Below are positions 46,775-55,198 of a stretch of DNA of 64,000 nucleotides, piece by piece. The stretch comes from Vibrio celticus (GTDB taxonomy: Bacteria > Pseudomonadota > Gammaproteobacteria > Enterobacterales > Vibrionaceae). The notes below the pieces were generated by a model. The model saw nothing but the letters and a program-made list of their open reading frames with translations. It ran no database searches and had not been told where the DNA came from. Both the position numbers and the translations under genes were made by a program. The DNA lies in NCBI RefSeq assembly GCF_024347335.1, contig NZ_AP025464.1, positions 1 to 64,000 of the forward strand, given 5' to 3'. Position 1 is the first letter of the stretch; each line of letters begins with the position of its first letter.

Positions 46775-47890
46775 ATGAAAAAACTGCAATTTACGATTCC
46801 TTTGGTATGTGTGTCGTTACTCCTTAGTGGGTGTTCTGACGACGATCAAACACCTAGCAACCCTGGCGATGGTGATGCTACTCAATTGACAGGAGTATAT
46901 TGGGAACTCGACCATGAAGGAGTGAAAGTGGCAGCAGCTTCTGATACAGATCTTCCAAACGTTTACTACTTCTCTGAAAGTCGCTTGAAGTACTACAATG
47001 ATGACAAGGTCAGCGGAACTTATGAGATTGAATTCTCTGATTTCGATTATGATGAAGAGACTAAATCTATCACCTTCAACTATTACGATACTGATGTTAA
47101 AGAAGTTCAAGGAATTTACAGTTTTGATGATGGCAAGCTCATTATTGACGGTGGAAATGATGGTTTTTACAACGGTTTCGATCAGTCAGACAATAAATTA
47201 GTTGAAGATGCAGCGAAAGATGCTGATGACCGTTACGGTGAATCTAAGGTCGCGCGCATTCAAAACATTACTGAGGAACTGAGTGGCACCCTCAATATGG
47301 CGCTCAGTGAACCAGCTGCTGAAGGCTCGTTCGACGCCGATATTACTTATCGTTTAAATGAAGATAGCGCTGAGGATGGTGATTCTAAGGCCTACGTCGC
47401 TGTTTATACGAATGGTTTTACATCGGCAAACAGCTACGGTGAGTTATTGTTTGAAGCTATTGATGGCGAGCGGGCGCAAATTAAATACCGTAAGCTTTCA
47501 AATGCTTTCTCTGATCCGATTTGTGAGTTCACCATGGGAGAAACGCTTCCAATCAAGACTACTTGGGGTAATGATCAGTTTTCATTTACCATCGAGAATG
47601 CTGAAGTGATTAGCGATAGCGCGGACATAGAAGGTAATACTTGTACAGCAACCGTTGACTATGCTGTTAGCAATGAACCGGTGAAGTTTCTGAACGTTCG
47701 AATTGCGGCTAAAAAGACAGTATCTTCTCACGAAGTGCTTGTAGATAACGTAAAATCGGTGACAGGTGAAACGGTTTTGTTTGATAACGACTTTGAAAGC
47801 TTTGAGGATGGTTACGAGCTTGGTGGAGGCCATGGCTTTCGCGGAGAGAGTGCTCAAGCTACTGTCATTACGGTAGCGGGCCAGCAATAA
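46775..47890 (+). CDS. Lipoprotein paralogous to the N-terminal half of the lyase lipoprotein
   Basis: 371 codons, complete. Lipobox LLLSGCSDDDQT. It matches the 41045 protein module by module: LTGVYWELDHEGVKVAAASD / DLPNVYYFSESRLKYYNDDK, then GSFDADITYRLNEDSAEDGD and HEVLVDNVKSVTG, VLFDNDFESFEDGYELGGG. It stops exactly where the other protein begins its lyase. Probably a surface carbohydrate-binding or scaffold lipoprotein. Starts after an A-rich leader and ends with a good terminator. No known domain name recognised. Confidence 0.65.
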   Translation: MKKLQFTIPLVCVSLLLSGCSDDDQTPSNPGDGDATQLTGVYWELDHEGVKVAAASDTDLPNVYYFSESRLKYYNDDKVSGTYEIEFSDFDYDEETKSITFNYYDTDVKEVQGIYSFDDGKLIIDGGNDGFYNGFDQSDNKLVEDAAKDADDRYGESKVARIQNITEELSGTLNMALSEPAAEGSFDADITYRLNEDSAEDGDSKAYVAVYTNGFTSANSYGELLFEAIDGERAQIKYRKLSNAFSDPICEFTMGETLPIKTTWGNDQFSFTIENAEVISDSADIEGNTCTATVDYAVSNEPVKFLNVRIAAKKTVSSHEVLVDNVKSVTGETVLFDNDFESFEDGYELGGGHGFRGESAQATVITVAGQQ

Positions 47891-47940
47891 TCAGGGTGTT
47901 CTATATGTATCTACCTAAAATACGTTAACAGTATCTCATC

Positions 47941-47970
47941 AAGCCAACAGCGTTAGCTGTTGGCTTTTTT
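47941..47970 (+). terminator. Terminator after the lipoprotein gene
   Basis: AAGCCAACAG and CTGTTGGCTT pair around CGTTAG and run into TTTTTT. Confidence 0.9.
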
Positions 47971-48039
47971 GTGCGCTTCATTTGACGTTTTCATGCTGGG
48001 GCTGAGGTTAGGCTGAGATGTGGCCTCATATTGCTTTAG

Positions 48040-48648
48040 TGACCCGTACCAGCAGTTTTGGACACTGAGTTAAGTGAGTACAATCACTAAAGTGGTGAAC
48101 CATGACAAGCAAGAAAAGACGTGTTATCCATTTTCTGGATTTAAAGCAGAAACCCTGAAGCTAGCAGAGAAAGTAGGGGTTGCTTCAGAGCGAGACACTC
48201 GGCTTACACGAATCTCAGATCTACTGCAGCGTGGGGCGGTCAAGAAAGACACCAGCACTAGTAAGCGGGAAAAATATCTAGCCGCTGAAGTCCTAGCTCA
48301 AGAGACAATTGACTGAGCAACCTAAAGTGCTAGATATAGTAAAGGCCGTAATCTACTTCGCGAAAAATCTAAAGTAGATTGCTACGAATTTATGCTCTAA
48401 GACCTACTGTGCTTCAGTGTTGTCCGTATGGGTAAACTGTTCGGGGTTTCTCGAAGTGGGCATTACTGGATTAAGTACCGTCACAAAGCTACTCAGTACA
48501 AGAAGATATGCGCCAAGCGATCTTCGAATACACAGAGGTTTGTTATAATTGGACTAGAAGGCACTGTGCTCTTGGGTATCTAACCCCAGTTAACTTTGGA
48601 CAACAATATATCGCTTAGTTAAGCCCGATTTCTGGCTGGAACAGATCA
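48040..48648 (+). mobile_element. IS3 remnant, same type as at 43.6 kb
   Basis: The left end TGACCCGTACCAGCAG and the right end before 48648 match the 43620-46187 element. The orfA frame (KAETLKLAEKVGVA) and its end CTACTTCGCGAAAAATC are present; most of orfB is deleted between about 48485 and 48500, leaving IFEYTEVCYNW and LGYLTPVNFGQQYIA. About 610 bp remain. Confidence 0.8.
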
Positions 48649-48676
48649 CATTTACTCTTAAGTTGAATTCGGCAAC

Positions 48677-48733
48677 TTAAGCCTAATCAGATCGTAACTT
48701 CCTGGTTTTGTTCCAAGGAATTACGCAACCAAA
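48677..48733 (-). mobile_element. Solo IS5 left end
   Basis: ATCAGATCGTAACTTCCTGG and GAATTACGCAACCAAATC resemble the reverse complement of the IS5 left end seen at 58836, with several mismatches. No transposase codes remain. Confidence 0.5.
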
Positions 48734-48756
48734 TCAAAATAAATGTCACCGATATA

Positions 48757-49716
48757 TTAATGAGTGTTTCGATATTCTCTTGGAGATACACCAAACTTAG
48801 CCTTAAACTTTTTATAGAAGTCACTGGTGTTTGAAAAACCGACCTCTATTGCTAGATCATTAATGCTAATGTTTTTTATTTTAATAATGTCGCAAAATTT
48901 ATTAAACCTGATCTCTCTTAATAAATTATTGAATGTTACACCACTTTCTTTTTTTATAAGCTTAGAAAGATTGTAATTCTTCATTTTTAACTGGTCAGAA
49001 ATTTCGTTTAAGTTAGCACATCTGAGGTTTTTCTCCATATAGGTGATGACCTTGCAAAGAACACCTTGATCATAAGTCACTTTTTCAATTCGCTGGGGTT
49101 TTTCAAGCGTCAGATCAAGTACAAGGATACCGAGTAGGAACTTAACACGTGGCTCGGTTAGAGGCTCGTCACCGTCTAACTCTGAAAGCATCTCATTGAG
49201 CAACGTCTCAAGCCTATTATTACCTTTGGTTGAAAAAATTAGCGCTGAGGTCGAGGACTTTTTAAACACGACATCAGTAAAAAAGTTAGATAAGCTACAG
49301 TTTTCACTTATAAATTCAAAGATATAGCTAAAGAACTTTTTATGGATAATAAAATTAATTAAGATATCTTTATCTCCAGTAGGATATATCTCATGCGTGA
49401 CTCCTGGGCCTAAGAACAATAAATCCCCTGTTTGTAACTCTACCTCTTCATTTTCTACAACTTGTAGCGAACGCCCGCTCAGTACATAACAGATCTCTAC
49501 GTAATCGTGGCTATGTTCAGGGTAATGGATAAAACGAGTATGTTTTCTTATGGATATCATCTTACCTTTTGGACAAACTTTATCAAAAGATATGATGTTT
49601 CGGTATCTATCCGTAAAAATGCTATTATCGATGCCTGAAACTTCATTGATTATCGCTTGTTCTTCAATAGTGGTAGACCTCATCTTTTCCATGAAATCGT
49701 ACAGTCCTCTTTCCAT
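48757..49716 (-). CDS. AraC-family transcriptional regulator
   Basis: 319 codons; an internal ATG at 49692 (MEKMRSTT) is possible but the first ATG is supported by GGGGTTTATTATG spacing. N-terminal cupin-like sensor (FIHYPEHSHDYVEICYVLSG, GDLLFLGPGVTHEIYPTG) and a C-terminal double HTH: NLNEISDQLKMKNYNLSKLI, then SINDLAIEVGFSNTSDFYKK and FGVSPREYRN. Lies divergent to rhaB at 50157 and holds a motif near its own promoter. A RhaS/RhaR-like rhamnose activator is the best guess; the ligand is not shown. It is the natural candidate to bind the shared motif. Confidence 0.8.
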   Translation of the reverse strand: MERGLYDFMEKMRSTTIEEQAIINEVSGIDNSIFTDRYRNIISFDKVCPKGKMISIRKHTRFIHYPEHSHDYVEICYVLSGRSLQVVENEEVELQTGDLLFLGPGVTHEIYPTGDKDILINFIIHKKFFSYIFEFISENCSLSNFFTDVVFKKSSTSALIFSTKGNNRLETLLNEMLSELDGDEPLTEPRVKFLLGILVLDLTLEKPQRIEKVTYDQGVLCKVITYMEKNLRCANLNEISDQLKMKNYNLSKLIKKESGVTFNNLLREIRFNKFCDIIKIKNISINDLAIEVGFSNTSDFYKKFKAKFGVSPREYRNTH

Positions 49717-50064
49717 AATAAACCCCGCTTAGTCCCTAGTTTACTCGTGTGACACTGCGCAAATATTGCCTTTCTAACGACCAACTTTTGCGATGCGCCG
49801 TACTGATATTTAAATATACACACAAAAAAAATAAATAATTGAACCGGCATTTTAAGTGTGAATTCAGTCAACAATGGCACGGTTCGAGGTGTGTTTTTTT
49901 TGGTATCGATCACGATGGGGTGATTATCCTTGCCATCGACAAGATCATCTTGTATTCATTCGTTATCCGTACGCTATGGTTTAAGCAACCATATCACGGA
50001 GGAGTCGACAACATAGCGCTATACGCGTTGCCAAGACAAGTTGTGACAACGGTCAGGCTATCTA
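49717..50064. other. Divergent region araC-type gene/rhaB
   Basis: About 350 bp. A 78-codon open frame (49839-50075) has no recognisable features and I do not accept it. The motif GCAAATATTGCC lies at 49759. Confidence 0.4.
49759..49770 (-). promoter_or_regulatory. Shared operator motif near AraC gene
   Basis: GCAAATATTGCC, 43 bases upstream of the AraC start (reverse complement GGCAATATTTGC). It may mediate autoregulation. Confidence 0.45.
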
Positions 50065-50076
50065 GCAAAAAATGAT
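50065..50076 (+). promoter_or_regulatory. Shared operator motif, rhaB at 50157
   Basis: GCAAAAAATGAT, 81 bases upstream of the ATG. Preceded by TA, as in TAGCAAAAAATGAC before the second rhaB. Confidence 0.45.
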
Positions 50077-50156
50077 GTTTTGGAGTGCAAAGCTTTGTAT
50101 TTATAGGACAGTTTTACCCAATTATAATCAACGATCAGTGACGATTGGAGGTTGTA

Positions 50157-51533
50157 ATGAATTACTTTTTAGCAATTGATATTGGTGCTTCAAGCGGACG
50201 ACACTTGCTGGGCCATCTAGATGATGGCAAGCTCAAGATTGAAGAAATCCATCGATTTGGAAATCAAATCTTTAATGTAGACGATCAGCTTTGCTGGGAT
50301 CTTGGTTATCTGTTCTCTGAAATAGTAACCGGCCTAAAGAAGTGTGCAAAATTGGGAAAGAAGCCAACAGCACTTGGTATCGATACATGGGGGGTAGATT
50401 TTGTCCTTCTTGATAGTGATGATCGTTTGATTGGTAATGCAGTGTCTTATCGAGACAAGCGAACCAATGGCGTTATGAACGAAATTTGTTCACAAATTGG
50501 TGATGAGGAGCTCTATGCCAAAACTGGTATTCAATTTATGGACTTCAATACCATCTGCCAGTTAAAGAAACTCCCAGAAGAGGTTAAGTTACAAGCCAAA
50601 TCATTCCTCATGATTCCTGACTACTTAAATTACTTACTGACAGGGAAAAAAGTCAACGAATATACTAATGCCACCACAACACAACTTTATAACGTCGAAG
50701 CCAATAAATGGGACGAAGATCTGATTGAATTTGTTGGTCTTAAAAAAGATGTATTTCATGAAGCACTTCCTCCGTTATCAAAAGTCGGCAAGTTAACACA
50801 AGAGTTAGTAGATGAAGTCGGCTTTGATTGTGAAGTGATTCTACCCCCCACTCACGATACCGGATCTGCTTTTATAGCTAGTATTTTGAACATAGAAGAT
50901 AACGGTGTCATTCTTAGTTCGGGTACATGGTCACTGTTAGGCAAGGAGTTGCTCGATCCTATAGTCAACGAACAGTCAAGGTCGAAGAACTTCACCAACG
51001 AGGGGGGGGTCGACAGGCGCTATAGATTCTTGAAGAATATAATGGGGTTGTGGATTGTCCAAGAAGTGTCGCGAAATTTGGATCATAGATATTCGTACTC
51101 TGAACTAGTCAAGCTAGCTCGAGAAGCTAAAGATTTTACTTCAGTAATTGATGTGAACGATCAAAGATTCTTTGTAAACGATAATATGATCGAGGAAATA
51201 GTCAATTATTGTAAAGAATCGGGCCAAATACCACCGTCGACAGTAGGAGAAGTCAGTGCGTGCGTCTACCGTAGTTTGGCAAGGTGTTACAAGAAATATA
51301 TTGATGAAATATCTGAGATAACCGGCCAGGAAATTAGTGTTGTCAATATTATTGGCGGTGGGTGCAAGAATGAGTTCCTCAATGAACTGATAAAAGCAGA
51401 AACCGAGCGTGAGGTCATTATTGGCCCGATTGAAGCAACGGGGATAGGTAACATAGTCACCCAGATGATCGCCATGAAAGAAGTTGTTGATTTATCCGCT
51501 GCAAAAGAAATCATTAGATTTAGTGATCTATAA
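50157..51533 (+). CDS. rhaB: Rhamnulokinase, copy 1
   Basis: 458 codons from ATG 50157 (after GGAGG); an upstream extension is unlikely. FGGY family: FLAIDIGASSGRHLLGHL (phosphate-binding loop), LGIDTWGVDFVLLD, PTHDTGSAFIASILN and the C-terminal NIIGGGCKNEFLNELI (adenosine-binding). Transfers phosphate from ATP to L-rhamnulose. Similar along its whole length to the second copy at 60485, the two sharing perhaps two thirds of residues by eye. This copy stands without rhaA or rhaD nearby; the AraC gene is divergent. Possibly specialised for another 6-deoxysugar or an early duplication. Confidence 0.9.
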   Translation: MNYFLAIDIGASSGRHLLGHLDDGKLKIEEIHRFGNQIFNVDDQLCWDLGYLFSEIVTGLKKCAKLGKKPTALGIDTWGVDFVLLDSDDRLIGNAVSYRDKRTNGVMNEICSQIGDEELYAKTGIQFMDFNTICQLKKLPEEVKLQAKSFLMIPDYLNYLLTGKKVNEYTNATTTQLYNVEANKWDEDLIEFVGLKKDVFHEALPPLSKVGKLTQELVDEVGFDCEVILPPTHDTGSAFIASILNIEDNGVILSSGTWSLLGKELLDPIVNEQSRSKNFTNEGGVDRRYRFLKNIMGLWIVQEVSRNLDHRYSYSELVKLAREAKDFTSVIDVNDQRFFVNDNMIEEIVNYCKESGQIPPSTVGEVSACVYRSLARCYKKYIDEISEITGQEISVVNIIGGGCKNEFLNELIKAETEREVIIGPIEATGIGNIVTQMIAMKEVVDLSAAKEIIRFSDL

Positions 51534-51845
51534 ATACATCATTAATATCTTTTTGTGATGAAGTGATATATGTATTGGTAAGCTAATATATATTAATGGC
51601 ATAGTAATTCATAAGTGTGATTGTTATAAAAAATATCAAATTTACTGTGCCGCATGTAAACTGTGATATTAGATTTTTAAATGGCAAATATTGTCATTAG
51701 ATGTTGCAATAGTTTGTGTTACTTACTATTTAGTCTCTTGATAAGATATAGATGGTTTTATTTGTATCTAAATTCTGCTACGTGAATAAATAATAATAAA
51801 ATTATCAATTAACGAGAAGCAAAAATAACTGTTATAGGAATATCA
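51534..51845. other. AT-rich promoter region of the PL24-like lyase gene
   Basis: 310 bp without genes. It contains the motif at 51684 and TATTAATGG-rich sequence. Confidence 0.5.
51684..51695 (+). promoter_or_regulatory. Shared operator motif, PL24-like gene
   Basis: GCAAATATTGTC, 151 bases upstream of the ATG. Two mismatches from the best copies. Confidence 0.4.
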
Positions 51846-53354
51846 ATGAATATGTTTAAATTTAGCTTATGTGCGAGTGCTATATTCGGCTCAATGTTAT
51901 TTGTACCTACTGGAGTAGCCAATGCTGCTATTGCTCTTGAGAGTGAAGTAAAAATCACCGATGGAGCCCTACATTTTGATGGAAGTCGACTTAAAGCTCG
52001 ACATGCCGATGACAACGGGTCTGATGTCTATGATTATAAGTTTGGACCTCAGATATCAGCTCATGGAGATAGTGTAAAAACATACAAAGACTACGTTTTT
52101 ATGACTTGGTATAGTGGTGGTAAGCAAAATCGACACGTCATGTTAAGTCGACTTAACACCAAAACCGGTGCCATTAAAACGATTGAGTTCCCACATCAAC
52201 ATACAGGTTTTCTAAACCAACCGCATATCGGTGAGTCACACAACACTATCGCGGTTGAGATAAGTCCTATCGATGGTACGATTCATATGCTTTATGATAT
52301 GCATGCATATGGCGAAGATAGACCAGCAGATGGATCATTTAGTGAAGATTACTTCCGCTATTCATTCAGTGTGCCTGGGGCTGCTGAGGTTGTGGATAAA
52401 GATTTTACGTTGGATAAGTTTGTTAAGGATACTAGCCCGTTAAGTGCCGGTGACAATGACTACAAGCACTTAACGCTTAGTGGTAAAATTGATTATGCCA
52501 GCTACGAAGGTCTCACTTATCCAACGTTCTACACAAACGATGATGGAACCTTGCTGGTTTATATGCGTAAAGGCGGTAACAACAACGGTGGGTATGTATT
52601 TGCTCATTATGATGCAGAGAAAGGCCATTGGTCTGACTGGAATCAATTTAACGTTTTAGATGCCAAATCCTATGGTAATGCCTATAACTGGGGTCTGTAC
52701 GGCAGCATGAAGTATGTTAATGGTAAGCTCAGGGTTAGTTTCCAGCAGCGTGCTAAACGGGACGACAAATTTGTTTATCAAAATGGCGTTTACTACGCAT
52801 ACTCTGATAGCCCTAGTGGTGATGGCCAATGGAAAAACCACTCAGGTGAAAGCATGACGTTTCCACTTGTGAACTCAGATGAAATTAAGGTGTTTGAGCC
52901 AGGCGACTACATTAGTCATACCGAAAAAGATTCGGTGCATATTGTACAGAATTTTGATTGGACTGTGACAGAGAAGGGCGATGTACACATGATCAGTCGT
53001 GTTAAGTCCAGAGATAACAAACGTCCAGATTTCGAGATGGTTCACTTACACTCATATAAACCTGCTGGTGCAAAAGAGTTTATTATTTCTGACGATTTTG
53101 TAGGTGCGTCTAATATTTATACTGCTGGTGAAAATATTTATATCATTGGTTTGAATAAAAATGGCAAACCATATGTTGAAAAAGCGAAAGGCGGAACTAA
53201 CGAATTTGAACGTGTCTATGAGTCTAAATCAGATAAGAAGTTTAGCCACGGTAAGGTACATATTCAAGATGGTAAGTTATATTATTATCTAATGGAACGT
53301 GCAAAGGGTAACTCTCGCCCGCTATATCTACAAGTTATTGACTTAGATCTATAA
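51846..53354 (+). CDS. Secreted beta-propeller lyase, PL24-like (ulvan lyase candidate)
   Basis: 502 codons; signal peptide FKFSLCASAIFGSMLFVPTG with cleavage near VANA. BNR-type repeats fold as a seven-bladed propeller: VFMTWYSGGKQNRHVMLSRL, QPHIGESHNTIAVEISP, TIHMLYDMHAYGEDRP (His-rich catalytic-side loops), YPTFYTNDDGTLLVYMRKGG, GHWSDWNQFNVLDAKS and LYYYLMERAKGNSRPLYLQV. PL24 and PL25 enzymes cut ulvan between rhamnose-3-sulfate and uronate. The gene lies downstream of rhaB and ends at a terminator. The PL24 choice is from memory of sequence style; PL25 is possible. Confidence 0.65.
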   Translation: MNMFKFSLCASAIFGSMLFVPTGVANAAIALESEVKITDGALHFDGSRLKARHADDNGSDVYDYKFGPQISAHGDSVKTYKDYVFMTWYSGGKQNRHVMLSRLNTKTGAIKTIEFPHQHTGFLNQPHIGESHNTIAVEISPIDGTIHMLYDMHAYGEDRPADGSFSEDYFRYSFSVPGAAEVVDKDFTLDKFVKDTSPLSAGDNDYKHLTLSGKIDYASYEGLTYPTFYTNDDGTLLVYMRKGGNNNGGYVFAHYDAEKGHWSDWNQFNVLDAKSYGNAYNWGLYGSMKYVNGKLRVSFQQRAKRDDKFVYQNGVYYAYSDSPSGDGQWKNHSGESMTFPLVNSDEIKVFEPGDYISHTEKDSVHIVQNFDWTVTEKGDVHMISRVKSRDNKRPDFEMVHLHSYKPAGAKEFIISDDFVGASNIYTAGENIYIIGLNKNGKPYVEKAKGGTNEFERVYESKSDKKFSHGKVHIQDGKLYYYLMERAKGNSRPLYLQVIDLDL

Positions 53355-53370
53355 TATAAAACAGTATAAT

Positions 53371-53409
53371 AAAAGGGCCAACAAGTTGATTATCCTGTTG
53401 GCCCTTTTT
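53371..53409. terminator. Bidirectional terminator
   Basis: AAAAGGGCCAACAAG and CTTGTTGGCCCTTTT form a long stem (with small imperfection) between the lyase gene and the convergent DJ-1/PfpI gene. Confidence 0.9.
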
Positions 53410-53454
53410 ATATAAATCAAAGCTAGATGACTGAAAGCGAGCGGTGGTGAGTTA

Positions 53455-54051
53455 TCAGAGTTTGTATTCAGTGAATCGACGATAATTAATATGCTTCGCT
53501 ACCCAGTCTACATCACTAACGTCATTTGATCTGGTTCTGGTGTCGCCGAGTAGAACCTCTGCGATAGCAAACGCAAAATCGATTGTGTAGCCATAGTCTT
53601 GCCCGGTAATAAATTGGCCGTCCATCACAACGGGTTGATTGATGTATGAGCCATCTGAGTAATTTTGGTGGAAGTTCCCACAGCAAACGTAGTGGTGAGA
53701 ACCCAACAGTGAATTCTTGGCTAGTACTTTTGCACCAGAGGAGCATAGCGCTGCAATATAGGCACTCATGCTGATGTGTCTTTCAATAAAGCGGATAACC
53801 TGACTGTCTGTACCTAGTTTATCGGTATTCGGTGGACCACCAACAAGAACAATTGCATCAAAATCACATTGTATTTTGGAGGATAATAGGTCATCGGCAA
53901 CAATTTTTACCCCATGATAGGAGGTAAGACTAACGGTTTGATCGCAGGACAATATCTTCACCGAAAGCTCCAAGCGACGTAATATGTCAATTACGTTGAT
54001 TGCCTCACCTTCTTCGAATCCGTCACTGAGTAAAAGTGCAATAATTTTCAT
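53455..54051 (-). CDS. DJ-1/PfpI family protein
   Basis: 198 codons. LLSDGFEEGEAINVIDILRR (start of class I glutamine amidotransferase-like fold), AIVLVGGPPNTDKL and IAALCSSGAKVLAKNSLLG with the nucleophilic Cys in the elbow. Some members deglycate proteins or act as chaperones or glyoxalases. It sits between a lyase gene and the porin gene on the opposite strand. No function in sugar metabolism is evident; protection from reactive sugar aldehydes is a speculation. Complete. Confidence 0.8.
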   Translation of the reverse strand: MKIIALLLSDGFEEGEAINVIDILRRLELSVKILSCDQTVSLTSYHGVKIVADDLLSSKIQCDFDAIVLVGGPPNTDKLGTDSQVIRFIERHISMSAYIAALCSSGAKVLAKNSLLGSHHYVCCGNFHQNYSDGSYINQPVVMDGQFITGQDYGYTIDFAFAIAEVLLGDTRTRSNDVSDVDWVAKHINYRRFTEYKL

Positions 54052-54379
54052 ACCGCGTTACCTTATATATTAAATGTATTCATCGCTATCAGTATCGATG
54101 AGCTTCATGCTATCTACAATAATTATTATTGCCCAATGACTTGTCATATATTGCTTGCACACTTTATCACTACATTAGAATATTTTCGGCATTATATTGA
54201 AAATTACTATCACACTATTTAGGTAGTTAGGCAGAAATTGCCCCAGGATTTAACAAAAATAATTCTTATAACTTGTAGGGATAATTGTAACTATAACATT
54301 GGAACAAATATTTAAAAATAAACCAAGTGTATACCATTTCCAAACTTGGTTGAAAAATTATAATTCAAGGAATTGAAAC
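54052..54379. other. Promoter region of the porin gene
   Basis: 328 bp, AT-rich; no gene. It holds the motif at 54231. Confidence 0.5.
54231..54242 (+). promoter_or_regulatory. Shared operator motif, porin gene
   Basis: GCAGAAATTGCC, 138 bases upstream of the ATG; three mismatches from consensus. Confidence 0.35.
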
Positions 54380-55063
54380 ATGAAAAAAGCAAATCTAATA
54401 GCATTAGCAGTGACCTCTACCCTCATCAGTACCTCTGTTCTTTCAGCAACATTGATGGTCCGTCAAGAACACTTGGCCGATCCTAGTAACCCAATAAATA
54501 AAAACGCTACTCTGATTAAACTTGGAGCTAGCTCTGGTAACACGTTCTTTGGCGCTCAGGTTTCTCATAAGGGCGAAACGCTAAGCACGTATCAATTGGG
54601 TAGTGGTGAGGTGCAACTTGGCCATCGTTACAACGTTAATGACGATATTAGGCTTGTCCCACAGCTTCAAGTGACATCAGTAACTAGTGGTCTTCTGTAC
54701 AAACCGCAAATGGGTTTTGTTTATCAGCTTGGTAGCGGTTTCTCTACTGAGTTGAAATATAAGCATGAGTTTCATGTTCGCAGCGACGACAAAGATACTA
54801 CCCAAAAAAGTCAATACCAATTTAATCTAGATTATCGAATAGACGACGCGCTGCGTTTGGGCTTACAGTATGATTACTTTAAGAGCCTTGACGATGTAAA
54901 ACAGTATAATAATCATGACTTTAAACAGCACCTAGAGCTAAAAGCGTATTACCGAGTGGCTAAGGGGTGGACGCCATTTGTTACTTTTGCAGGTGTTCCT
55001 GTTAGTGCTAGGTCAGAAGACTACCAACTCCGCACAAGGGTAGGCTTCCTCTATAGCTTTTAA
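54380..55063 (+). CDS. KdgM-family outer membrane porin
   Basis: 227 codons. Signal peptide ALAVTSTLISTSVLSA. The mature protein is a small beta-barrel: alternating strands such as NTFFGAQVSHKGETLSTYQL, VQLGHRYNVNDDIRLVPQLQ, FVYQLGSGFSTELKYKHEFH, DDALRLGLQYDYFKS, ending RTRVGFLYSF with a C-terminal Phe for BAM recognition. It matches the KdgM oligogalacturonate porin family (about 12 strands, 220-240 residues). It would let anionic oligosaccharides from the lyases through the outer membrane. Followed by a terminator. Confidence 0.85.
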   Translation: MKKANLIALAVTSTLISTSVLSATLMVRQEHLADPSNPINKNATLIKLGASSGNTFFGAQVSHKGETLSTYQLGSGEVQLGHRYNVNDDIRLVPQLQVTSVTSGLLYKPQMGFVYQLGSGFSTELKYKHEFHVRSDDKDTTQKSQYQFNLDYRIDDALRLGLQYDYFKSLDDVKQYNNHDFKQHLELKAYYRVAKGWTPFVTFAGVPVSARSEDYQLRTRVGFLYSF

Positions 55064-55093
55064 TATAAAATTGCTTAGCTGATATTATTAAAA

Positions 55094-55126
55094 AACAGGG
55101 CCTCAAAAGAGGGCCTGTTTTTTTTT
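55094..55126 (+). terminator. Porin gene terminator
   Basis: AACAGGGCCTC and GAGGGCCTGTT pair with a small imperfection around AAAA and run into TTTTTTTT. Confidence 0.85.
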
Positions 55127-55198
55127 GGGAGTAAATGCAGTCGTAAAGTACCATAGGTTCAGTGGTTAAATTAACTATAACGATAACGATAACTAACT

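Noticed and set aside
48074..48316. 80-codon frame as a separate gene
   Set aside because: It is the mutated orfA of an IS3 remnant with matching ends at 48040 and 48648.
49839..50075. 78-codon frame upstream of rhaB
   Set aside because: No motif, poor start context, and it overlaps the expected promoter with the shared motif.
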